NCBI GenBank assembly: GCA_050633785.1
Contig: JBOEHE010000005.1
Coordinates: 1-64,000 of the forward strand
Length of the DNA: 64,000 bases
Source of the DNA: CALKZN01 sp050633785
GTDB lineage: Bacteria; Pseudomonadota; Gammaproteobacteria; Arenicellales; Arenicellaceae
Reading direction: 5' to 3'
Numbering within the stretch: the stretch's first letter is position 1; every line of letters starts with the position of its first letter. Below are positions 43,613 to 51,930 of the stretch, one piece after another. The translations under genes and the position numbers were made by a program. Below the pieces are notes generated by a model. That model was not told the origin of the DNA, made no database searches, and was given only the letters and a program-made list of their open reading frames with translations.

Positions 43613-44289
43613 TGAGTAATCGACGAGGCAATGCTTACGGACTCACGGCATTAAGCCCTATTAAACCCGGCATAGTAGATGAATCAGAAACCTATGGACG
43701 AAAAAACTCAGGGCAATCTCATGTATCAGCTTTGCGAGAGTTGTTGGAAGGCTTTAAACTGCATGAAGATAGCCCTTTGGCAAAAGTCCCTAATACCTAT
43801 CTAGCACGCTTATATGTGCTCAATGATGTATTTTATCAAGGCAAACCTGCCACGCATGAACATTTAAAATCAAAATATCTGGTGTTTGAGTCCAATCTCC
43901 ACGGTGACCTTGATGCCTATCTGGAAGGCATGTGGCATACAATGCTACAGCACGTTAATGTTATCTGGTCGCACTGCATTGGTTTCGAGGAGGTTAAAGA
44001 TGCAAAAGGTTTTGTTGAATACATCAAAAAATGCCAGGTTAATACGACCTTCTTTTTTGTCGGATCAAATGATATTTCACAAGAGGAACAACTTAAATCT
44101 CTTTATTTGAAACAGGAGTTTTCAGAATTCGTGTCCAATAACCAAGGCAAAAGTGCTTCTGAGCTTCAATCGGCGTTTCAGGAGTTCATGGCAAAAACTC
44201 AACCCACGAACTTACAGCAACCCACTTGGAGAGCTGGAGCATCCAGCCTGGAAAATGCCGTAATTGATCATTCTGAGGGACCTAAATAA
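43612..44289 (+). CDS. Unknown protein, second paralogue of the DyP operon
   Basis: The 225-residue protein has no signal peptide. Blocks aligned with the upstream paralogue are AYGLTALSPIKPG, TYLARLYVLNDVF, KYLVFESNLHGDLDAYLEGM and HVNVIWSHCIGFE, followed by FVEYIKKCQVNTTFFFVGS. The two therefore form a likely heteromer or functional pair. The gene start overlaps the previous stop, and its own stop overlaps the DyP start, both as TAATG, giving three translationally coupled genes. Confidence 0.7.
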   Translation: MSNRRGNAYGLTALSPIKPGIVDESETYGRKNSGQSHVSALRELLEGFKLHEDSPLAKVPNTYLARLYVLNDVFYQGKPATHEHLKSKYLVFESNLHGDLDAYLEGMWHTMLQHVNVIWSHCIGFEEVKDAKGFVEYIKKCQVNTTFFFVGSNDISQEEQLKSLYLKQEFSEFVSNNQGKSASELQSAFQEFMAKTQPTNLQQPTWRAGASSLENAVIDHSEGPK

Positions 44290-45929
44290 TGAGTACACAA
44301 CTTGATCTGCATGATATTCAAGGCAACATTATCAAAGCCTATGGGCGATATGGTTATCCCATGGCTCGATATTTTTTCTTTCGTGTCAACAAATCAGCTG
44401 GAGCACGTGAATTTGTCAGACGGATGATCCCCCTGATTACTACCGCAGCACATAAGGATTTTCCTGAAGTAACCACCAATATGGCGTTCACCTATGAAGG
44501 ATTGAAACGTCTGGGCATTCCTGAAAGAACCTTGCATAGCATGCCCGATGAATTCACTATGGGCATGAAAGCCCGGCGTTCGATTGTCGGAGATACCGGA
44601 CCGAACTATTTCACCAATTGGGACCCCATTTGGAACAAAGTTGACGACCCTAAATACAATAAATACGACCAGTTGACGCATATTTTCATCAGTATCAATG
44701 GTCGGTTTATTCCTCCCGAATCTTCAGATAAAAAGAGCATGGCTTTAGCCTTTGCTCAAACCGAAGCTAATCTGGAAAAGCATTATCAAGCTATATTGGC
44801 TCTGGCTGAACAATCCAAAGAGGGCGATGAAGAAGCCGTCCACCTAATGACAGGACACCGCAATGCCCAAGGCGATGACCAACCTTTTCAACGTGGCACA
44901 GCAATGCCAGAAGGTAAAGAGCACTTTGGCTACACCGATGGTATCAGTAGCACGTTTTTCAAAGGCTCTGGAGATGACCCCAGTCGGGTCATTGGTGGCG
45001 GTAAACCAAATGGCAAAGACCCTTCAACCGCTGCTGGCTGGGACCCTATTGAGACCGGTGAATTTCTGCTTGGCCACAAAGATGAAGCCTATGAATACCC
45101 CAAAGCAGCAGAACCACCACTGTTTTCATTCAACGGCACTTTCATGGTCTATCGAAAGCTCCACCAGAATGTGGCCTCGTTTGAAAACTATCTTGATGAA
45201 ATGGCCAAAGACTATCCCGATGGCAAAGAAGCATTCGCTGCCAAACTGGCTGGTCGATGGCGCAATGGCGCCCCTCTGGTGACCTACCCTAATGAAGCTG
45301 ATGCTAATAAACTCACTCAAGAAATACAAACACTCCAAACCAAAGTCTATGCAAAAACAGCAACTGCGCAGGAGAAGCGACAGCTCAAAGAACTGCAGAT
45401 AAAGCTGCGCAATTTTGATTATACAACGGACATAGAAGGCGCTCGCTGTCCTTATGGGGCACACCTTCGGCGTGCTAATCCACGCAGCGCTTTGATGTAC
45501 AACAACAAAGGCGCATTTTCGACACCTGCAGCATTGAGCAATCGCCGACGTATTTTAAGGCGCGGCCTGCCCTATGGGAAACATGACCCAAGCAATCCAA
45601 CGGATGATGGCGATCACGGCATTATCATTATGCTGCTGAATGCCAACCTGGCACGCCAGTTTGAATTCGTTCAGCAACAATGGTTCAACTATGGTAACGA
45701 CTTCAAATCAGCCAATGACCAAGACCCTATTCTTGGCAACCATGGAGAAAACTCCGATGGCAGAGGTGACGGCAGAATGGTTATTGAAGGTGATCAAAAA
45801 GAAGGCAAACCACCTTTTTTCTGCGCCGGTATGCCCACCATGGTAGAAACTCGAGGTGGGGATTATTACTTTGTTCCCAGCATGACGTGTTTGAACATGA
45901 TTGCTGAGGGCATTATCGACCCAACATAA
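44289..45929 (+). CDS. Dye-decolorising (DyP-type) peroxidase
   Basis: The 546-residue protein has the DyP haem-peroxidase hallmarks: the GXXDG motif as GYTDGIS (D217) and the proximal histidine H392 in CPYGAHLRRANPR, followed by RRILRRGLPYG. The late GMPTMVETRGGDYYFVPSM block is also typical. It has no signal peptide. DyP enzymes oxidise bulky organic substrates with H2O2. It is translationally coupled to two unknown paralogous proteins and divergent from a catalase-like protein, which suggests a joint peroxide or lipid-peroxide chemistry rather than a stand-alone enzyme. Confidence 0.93.
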   Translation: MSTQLDLHDIQGNIIKAYGRYGYPMARYFFFRVNKSAGAREFVRRMIPLITTAAHKDFPEVTTNMAFTYEGLKRLGIPERTLHSMPDEFTMGMKARRSIVGDTGPNYFTNWDPIWNKVDDPKYNKYDQLTHIFISINGRFIPPESSDKKSMALAFAQTEANLEKHYQAILALAEQSKEGDEEAVHLMTGHRNAQGDDQPFQRGTAMPEGKEHFGYTDGISSTFFKGSGDDPSRVIGGGKPNGKDPSTAAGWDPIETGEFLLGHKDEAYEYPKAAEPPLFSFNGTFMVYRKLHQNVASFENYLDEMAKDYPDGKEAFAAKLAGRWRNGAPLVTYPNEADANKLTQEIQTLQTKVYAKTATAQEKRQLKELQIKLRNFDYTTDIEGARCPYGAHLRRANPRSALMYNNKGAFSTPAALSNRRRILRRGLPYGKHDPSNPTDDGDHGIIIMLLNANLARQFEFVQQQWFNYGNDFKSANDQDPILGNHGENSDGRGDGRMVIEGDQKEGKPPFFCAGMPTMVETRGGDYYFVPSMTCLNMIAEGIIDPT

Positions 45930-46073
45930 GTCGAGCTATACAAATTGGGTTATATCCCAAAATGATATCCAACATAAGATTGTGCAATGAAAAGAAAATT
46001 ACAATCAATATCAGCCACACTCGTGATTGGACAATGTCACAGTATATGAATTTGTTTTAAAGTGCGAAAATAG

Positions 46074-46274
46074 TCAGGCAATTCCAGTTAATCGAAAAAT
46101 GGCCTCTTCAGCGCTAAACACCACAATACATGCCGATGCGCAATCGGTACGTGAGGGGCTAATCACCACATTAACAAATACCACCAGGCACCGAGTTTTC
46201 TTCATCAAGCAATAGCTAGATCGGCGGGAATATTGCTGCAGTATCGGTGGACTGAGCAAGTGCCATTGGATCAT
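46074..46274 (-). pseudogene. Remnant of a PKD-region relative of the large secreted protein
   Basis: The minus strand encodes VVISPSRTDCASACIVVFSAEE, in fragments matching AVINPSRTECASPCTVVFSADK just before the PKD domain of the 1401-residue protein next door. No start or full domain remains on either side, and no gene is present in the 400-bp gap around it. It is best explained as the debris of a duplicated or shortened sister gene. Confidence 0.7.
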
Positions 46275-46331
46275 TCAATACCACCAATCCCGATAATTTA
46301 AGAATAAACAGAGGTTTTATCGGTGTCATTA

Positions 46332-49300
46332 TCAATTCCTTGGTTTCAACGGTGGGGCTATTGGGTTCGGTTCACGACGCACGTTCCATGAGGGGAATGG
46401 GCTACTTGGATAGCAACGGTTGGTATTATCCCAATAACTATTTGCGACACATGTTTTGTACCAGCCCATAGTTGTTATATCCTGCGAGCCAGGTGTCTGT
46501 CCTTCTGGACCAATTAAGGTTATTGCACCGTCAATCTCATTTTCAAAATAATTATGAGAAATCATCGCATCCTGCGCAAAAATACCATCCGCCTCTCGAC
46601 GCACACCTGAGCCTACTTTTCCTTGACCGGGGTATATTCCCCAATGCGCCTGATTGGACGAACCAATTTGATTATGAGCAATGGTTAAATAGCGACTGGT
46701 ATGTAAGTAATCTCTACCCGTACCAGTATAAGAATCTGCTCTTGTCCGGTCTTCAATGTCATCTTGCCAGTTTGCAGGTAAATCCGTACGAGTTGTCCAT
46801 TGTTCATTAAACAATGCACTAGCAACACATATACGTGGTGTAATCTTAGCTTTGGAAGCAGTATGATGCCCCCCCAGGAAAGCCGAGCGCATTATATTAA
46901 AGCGATACCAACCGGCAATCCGTAAATTGTGTTCACCAACTCGTCTGACTTGTGTATCAACAATACCGGTAAAATTAACCATCACACAGCCTGTCGTCCC
47001 AATATTCAAGGTAACGCCTTCATTGGTTAACGCTCCATCAGCACCAACAATATTCGTTTTGGAGATATACCCCCCTTTCGGAAACGGCACATTGGCACAA
47101 TCCAAAGAAGTCGGATGCGAATAACAACGAACACCTCCTGAAAAACTGACGACACCGCCTAGCGCTGAGTTTTCCCGATCGACATCAATATCATGTATAC
47201 CGACATGGCTAAAGGACTCAGGAAAATTAAACATGGCTAGACGCAGACCTTCAAAGTAGGCATTACTTGTCCAACCATTAGTCAAAACATCAGCATCATC
47301 AATAAATGTATCCACCGAAGTCACTATCCCGCCAGATGAATTATAAGAAGCGATTCCAGTGAGTACACGCCCCTGAATATCTGGAAAACTATCCGCGTTG
47401 TCACCAAAGTTTGATACTTTGTAATTAGACTGCCCGCTTTGGATGAGAAAATAATCGAGCTTATTTCCACCTATATCAAATAGGTCATCATCATCAAACA
47501 CATCACCACGTCTTAGCAACACCAGTTTACCGTCAAATTGATCAGGTAATGGAATGGTCGCCTGCTTGGTCGCATCTGCTGGACAAGCCTTATCAAACGT
47601 TGTCCAATCAGCGGCAAGATTTAGCGTATTAGAAACACAGATCGTATTGGCTGCTGACCACTCGGTTGACTCCGCACGAACAGTGATGGTTTGGAGTGTA
47701 TCATCAAACTCCCCTGCAGAATTCTGCGCCCGCATACCGACGTTATATGTACAAGTGCCGGAATCACATAAAAAAGTTTTAGTGACTAAAGGCACATGAC
47801 CGGATTCATAAGCTGTATCGCCGTCTACATAGGTATAAGTCTGGTCATAAAGCGTTCCATAAGCATCACTCTCATCCGTATCAAAGTCCCAGTGATACGA
47901 CAACTGTGACCAAATACCATGATCATCCAGACCTTGCGCTGTTGTCTTATCCGCGCTGAAAACTACCGTACAAGGTGAGGCACATTCAGTACGCGATGGA
48001 TTAATAACAGCATTAACAGAACCTGATGAGATCGGTTGCACGCTATTAATTATTGCTTTGATTGCTGCATCATGAGCTTCGGCCAGAACCCGATAACCGG
48101 ACGCCGTCGCATGAACCCTATCGTTGGCGGCAAACCCTTCACCATTATCAATGGAATCCGGTACATCGTCATCACCATCAATCTGACCATCGTTATTGGT
48201 ATCAATAAGTGCATATTCATCGATAACAGTAATGCCAGCCTGCCCTGAACGGGCGCGAACCAGATCATTATACGCTTCCAGTTGGTTTTGCCTTTCTTGA
48301 GTCCAATTATTACTGCCACGAAATGGCGTCGCTGTGGTCAAAATCACCTGCATATTATTAGCTTGTGCCCAATCAATATGCCATTGCAAATAGATATCAG
48401 TCTGAGCAGCAGTTTCTGCGTTCACCTTTAAGTCATTACCCGCTTGTCGAATCAATAATATTCCCGGCTTGGGAGTAGGTGCAGCCGCATACATATCATC
48501 CAGCAATGACGTTTCATAAGTATCTCCCAGAGCACGGCCAGAACGAGCGTTATTGCTCATTATGTACTCGGGCGTTCGCTCCAGTCCATAGAGCAACCAA
48601 CGTGTGGTGGCACGACTGACGAAACCGCCATAACTGTCAAATATTGACATAACGTGCGAAGCTGCTGACGTAAGATCAACAGAAGTTGGGACAGTAAATA
48701 CAGTTGCGCCAGTATCAACATTATAACTGACTGATTTATCATAGTTAAAGACACCACCATTCCAACCTGTTGTATTCCCAGGTAACGAAAATTGTGGTTG
48801 AACTGCTACATATTCGTTTGGTAAGCCATCGCTGGTTGGACTGAAACTGACATTTGAAACAGTCAATGCATTGGTACGAGTATCATTGCCGATAACACCC
48901 AGTCCTAGCCTGACCACAGTGGTCGTTGCGTTGGAATCAACCTGTAACACTGAACACCAAATACCATCAGAGGTCGGTGTGCGCGTTAGCGCGCCAGACA
49001 CATGCGAGCCAATAACTTGCAAACTGACATTACGAACGCCGGAATTACCCTCATCATAAGCACTGACTTCCATACAGACACTCAGATCAGCATCGTCCCA
49101 GACCGGCCCAAGAGTAAACTCAATATAGGCTCTGGCATTACTGCCATCATTCGCAACATTGCGCGAAAAGCTTACCGAACGAGTATCTGCCGCAACATCA
49201 ACCGAGGCATTGTTCTCAGTCACAATATTCCAATTAGAGAAATTCCCTGAATCCAACGCAGCATTACCGGATGTTCCCGCAACTCGATAAGGTAATACAT

Positions 49301-50537
49301 TAAGGACGGGGCGGCTGGCGCGCAGATTATTATCAGGTGGATTAATCGCTTCTTCGACAGTAATTGAGATGCTCACTTCTGACTCAACACCCTCATCATC
49401 TGTAGCAACTGCTCGCAGAGTATGGCCACCCAAGCCTAGATTACTCAAAGACCAGTTATACGGCGCACTGGTATCACTGCTGTCCAAGATACCATCCACA
49501 TACAGGTCAACCCGGACAATCGAACCATTGTCATTAGCATTGACACTGACATTGACTGCATCACCCTCAGTAAAGGTCTGATTATTATTCGGCGTAGCAA
49601 AACCAACCGTCGGTGGCGGATTCACTGGGTCAGCGGTAATCGTGATGGATCGGTTTGCTGACATTGAAGCAGCACCATCATCGTCAATCGACACCAACTG
49701 TAAGGTGTGCGAACCAATTGACAGATCAGATAGCACCCATTGATAAGGAGTTGACTGATCAACTTGCGCTGTCCCACCATCAACGCGTAGTTCAACACGG
49801 TTGATTTGACCATCGGTATCGGAAGCATTAGCTGTAACCACAACGGACTGACTTTCAGTAAAACTGGCACCATTGGCAGGCGCAGTAAAGCTGACTGTTG
49901 GCACTTGATTAACAGCACTTCCCTGAAGTTGATATTCACAGGTTTTTCTTATGCCGCTGATTGGATCACCAAAAACGGCATTAGTACATTGAACAGATGT
50001 CTCAATGTCCGTAAGAATATTATATTGACCATTGGCTCCATAACGGACTGTTGCGAGACCCGGCACAGAACAAACACCACCCTCTGTGGCGCATATAATC
50101 CAGACTTCTTCAACACTGATCGCTCGTGCTACAGCAGTTTCATTGCCCATGTTATCGGTCGCCACCAGACGCAGAATATGTTGGCCTGTAGGGAGAGTAT
50201 CCAATACCCCACCACTCCATTGATAGGGTGCATCAACATCAGAGTTAACAATCACGTCATTAAGGTACAAATCCACCTTCGCAATTGTACCATCTTGATC
50301 ACTGGCGGACGCACTGACCACCACGGGATCTCCCAGTGAAAATTCCTGACCTTCATCAGGAGAGTTGAAACTCACTACCGGCCTTGAACTACCGGCACCT
50401 TCATCCAAGAGGTAGTACAATATCGGTACTATTCGTTCGCTGACATTGGTAGGCCCTGTCTGAGACAGAGCAGCAGAGCTGCATAGACAGAAAAGAACAG
50501 AAACACCCAAAAGTCCTATATTTTTAATTTTCATCAT
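46332..50537 (-). CDS. Large secreted multidomain protein: Ig-like repeats, SGNH hydrolase, PKD and beta-helix
   Basis: The 1401-residue product has a signal peptide (cleavage near AALS-Q, about residue 25). Domains in order: an Ig-like domain (about 48-145), a Cys-containing insert, two more Ig-like repeats (about 207-400), a beta-rich part with the ARPVLNVLPYRV motif, an SGNH/GDSL-type hydrolase (about 640-840) with FDSYGG for block I, QAGNDLK for block III and HATASGYRVLA for the catalytic Asp/His block, a PKD-like domain (about 855-970), and a C-terminal parallel beta-helix. Such proteins act as surface esterases or carbohydrate-active factors. It stands alone, flanked by remnants of relatives. 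Confidence 0.75.
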   Translation of the reverse strand: MMKIKNIGLLGVSVLFCLCSSAALSQTGPTNVSERIVPILYYLLDEGAGSSRPVVSFNSPDEGQEFSLGDPVVVSASASDQDGTIAKVDLYLNDVIVNSDVDAPYQWSGGVLDTLPTGQHILRLVATDNMGNETAVARAISVEEVWIICATEGGVCSVPGLATVRYGANGQYNILTDIETSVQCTNAVFGDPISGIRKTCEYQLQGSAVNQVPTVSFTAPANGASFTESQSVVVTANASDTDGQINRVELRVDGGTAQVDQSTPYQWVLSDLSIGSHTLQLVSIDDDGAASMSANRSITITADPVNPPPTVGFATPNNNQTFTEGDAVNVSVNANDNGSIVRVDLYVDGILDSSDTSAPYNWSLSNLGLGGHTLRAVATDDEGVESEVSISITVEEAINPPDNNLRASRPVLNVLPYRVAGTSGNAALDSGNFSNWNIVTENNASVDVAADTRSVSFSRNVANDGSNARAYIEFTLGPVWDDADLSVCMEVSAYDEGNSGVRNVSLQVIGSHVSGALTRTPTSDGIWCSVLQVDSNATTTVVRLGLGVIGNDTRTNALTVSNVSFSPTSDGLPNEYVAVQPQFSLPGNTTGWNGGVFNYDKSVSYNVDTGATVFTVPTSVDLTSAASHVMSIFDSYGGFVSRATTRWLLYGLERTPEYIMSNNARSGRALGDTYETSLLDDMYAAAPTPKPGILLIRQAGNDLKVNAETAAQTDIYLQWHIDWAQANNMQVILTTATPFRGSNNWTQERQNQLEAYNDLVRARSGQAGITVIDEYALIDTNNDGQIDGDDDVPDSIDNGEGFAANDRVHATASGYRVLAEAHDAAIKAIINSVQPISSGSVNAVINPSRTECASPCTVVFSADKTTAQGLDDHGIWSQLSYHWDFDTDESDAYGTLYDQTYTYVDGDTAYESGHVPLVTKTFLCDSGTCTYNVGMRAQNSAGEFDDTLQTITVRAESTEWSAANTICVSNTLNLAADWTTFDKACPADATKQATIPLPDQFDGKLVLLRRGDVFDDDDLFDIGGNKLDYFLIQSGQSNYKVSNFGDNADSFPDIQGRVLTGIASYNSSGGIVTSVDTFIDDADVLTNGWTSNAYFEGLRLAMFNFPESFSHVGIHDIDVDRENSALGGVVSFSGGVRCYSHPTSLDCANVPFPKGGYISKTNIVGADGALTNEGVTLNIGTTGCVMVNFTGIVDTQVRRVGEHNLRIAGWYRFNIMRSAFLGGHHTASKAKITPRICVASALFNEQWTTRTDLPANWQDDIEDRTRADSYTGTGRDYLHTSRYLTIAHNQIGSSNQAHWGIYPGQGKVGSGVRREADGIFAQDAMISHNYFENEIDGAITLIGPEGQTPGSQDITTMGWYKTCVANSYWDNTNRCYPSSPFPSWNVRREPNPIAPPLKPRN

Positions 50538-50682
50538 TCCTCAATTCTCTAATCATTCAATTTATACGTCTTGGAACATCTGATATGTGATGGCATCAAC
50601 GTGATCGAAACGTTTGTCTATTATGTATTTGACGCCAGTATTGATGGATGTGTGACAAACAATTTTAAATTTGCATGTCCAA

Positions 50683-50868
50683 TTAAGACGTTCCCTTGCT
50701 TATTACGTTTGCAGTTTCAAAAGCATTGACTGTCCCATCGATTTGCTCATCTAGCAATAGTTTCACAGATGGCAATAATAGTGTGACATCACTGGTGTTG
50801 GGTTACGCCGATAAAGGCAAACTCGCGAGAATGACCCCGGCAATACAATAAGAATATTTTCTAAACAT
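50683..50868 (-). pseudogene. Remnant of a small secreted protein, stop after the signal peptide
   Basis: A strong AGGAGG stands three bases before an ATG that encodes a signal-peptide-like MFRKYSYCIAGVILASLPLSA, ended by TAA at 50803-50805. Reading on in the same frame gives 39 more codons, including LLLPSVKLLLDEQIDG, before the next stop. That resembles the IVPILYYLLDEGAG and IAPIVNFLMDEAEDGG segments just after the signal peptides of the 1401-residue and beta-helix proteins. It therefore looks like a nonsense-mutated, truncated member of the same secreted family. Confidence 0.65.
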
Positions 50869-51412
50869 AGGCCTCCTGACCCTCCTTTCCTGAACAGCTT
50901 ACAACTCGACTGATCTCATTAAATACTAGGTAATCAAGCGTTTAAAGAGCTTCTAACCATTATCAAGAATTCACTTTAACGACAAACTTATTATTCTAAG
51001 ACATTATAAACAGTCAAAGTTTCGCCAAAGTTTCGTTAATGTTTTATAAATGTATAAAAATGTTGTTCATATGTTACATGAATAAACCCACGATGTTTCA
51101 TGCTAAGAATACAAGGCTTATCATGCTAAAAAAATAGTTATCAAAAATATGGGCAACTCCCTGAAAAAGAGTTTTTGTCAATAGAGGGTTGCGTTCAAGA
51201 AATGATATATACTTTCTGAAACCCAAGCTTGAAAAAGTTTAATACGGCGCTATTCAGTTTCATTGCCGTATTGTTAATAAAACCAATGACTATGCTTGTA
51301 GTTTTATGAATCCGTTTCAATTAAGGCTTTTTTCCAAGGAAAATGGTATTTACGCAAGCTTGGCTAATGTCTGAAATGCAGTCATCCATTGACTTTCCAT
51401 TCCCCACAAAAG

Positions 51413-51440
51413 AAAAAACCCCGACAGAACACTGAAGGGG
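51413..51440 (-). terminator. Intrinsic terminator of the Tc toxin operon
   Basis: On the minus strand a CCCCTTCAG / CTGTCGGGG stem (seven pairs with a two-base internal mismatch, 4-base loop) is followed by six T residues. It lies about 150 bp after the nucleotidyltransferase stop, the last gene of the toxin operon. Confidence 0.75.
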
Positions 51441-51588
51441 ATAGATTCAAATTAAAGTCGTTGCTCTTTTTTCTACGCTGCTTAATCTGTTACACACTAC
51501 TTTCAACCAATACTTCGCCTTTAAGTTACCTCGACTATGGGTAATAATTTATCTTTATTATCAACAAATTGCAATCGATTCAAACGTT

Positions 51589-51924
51589 TTAAAGCGTCTT
51601 TTCTGTTGCATTTGCAACTATTGTTTTATCATAGATAATGATTCCACTTTTGACTGCTTCGGCTAGAAATGAAAATGGCTTTGCCTGGCAAATTTCCTCT
51701 TTTTCATGCACCAGAACATCCGCTTTTAAGGCAAAGCGCCTGATAAACTGCGTTACCAGGTCTGAGTAATAAGAGCGGTTTTCAATATCATCCACTACAA
51801 TAATCATATCTACATCACTGTATTGATTATTCCTTTCAGCCGCAACTGACCCGAACAGAATAATCTGTTCGGGTGCAATCATATTAGTAACAAACTGAAC
51901 TACCCTCCCTATGGTTTGTTGCAT
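51589..51924 (-). CDS. Minimal nucleotidyltransferase (MNT-like)
   Basis: The 111-residue protein has the nucleotidyltransferase fold motif GSVAAERNNQYSDVDMIIV (in parts, residues 26-43), with the GS and paired Asp residues needed for catalysis, and a third Asp in ADVLVH. Small MNT proteins commonly pair with HEPN toxins, but no HEPN partner is seen here. Instead it starts six bases after the giant TcA gene, an unusual partner, so it is cotranscribed with a toxin component. Whether it modifies the toxin, an immunity factor or a host-type target is unknown. Confidence 0.8.
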   Translation of the reverse strand: MQQTIGRVVQFVTNMIAPEQIILFGSVAAERNNQYSDVDMIIVVDDIENRSYYSDLVTQFIRRFALKADVLVHEKEEICQAKPFSFLAEAVKSGIIIYDKTIVANATEKTL

Positions 51925-51930
51925 AATCTT

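Larger units (their letters stand above)
50538..51588. other. Long intergenic region between the secreted protein and the Tc toxin operon
   Basis: This 1051-bp region contains the pseudogene at 50683-50868 and the terminator at 51413-51440, both listed separately. Elsewhere there is AT-rich sequence with a short inverted repeat AATACGGC / GCCGTATT near 51241-51275 and no convincing gene. Confidence 0.6.

Noticed and set aside
45945..45960. TTGGG/CCCAA hairpin after the DyP gene as terminator
   Set aside because: Only five pairs and no T-run on the plus strand.
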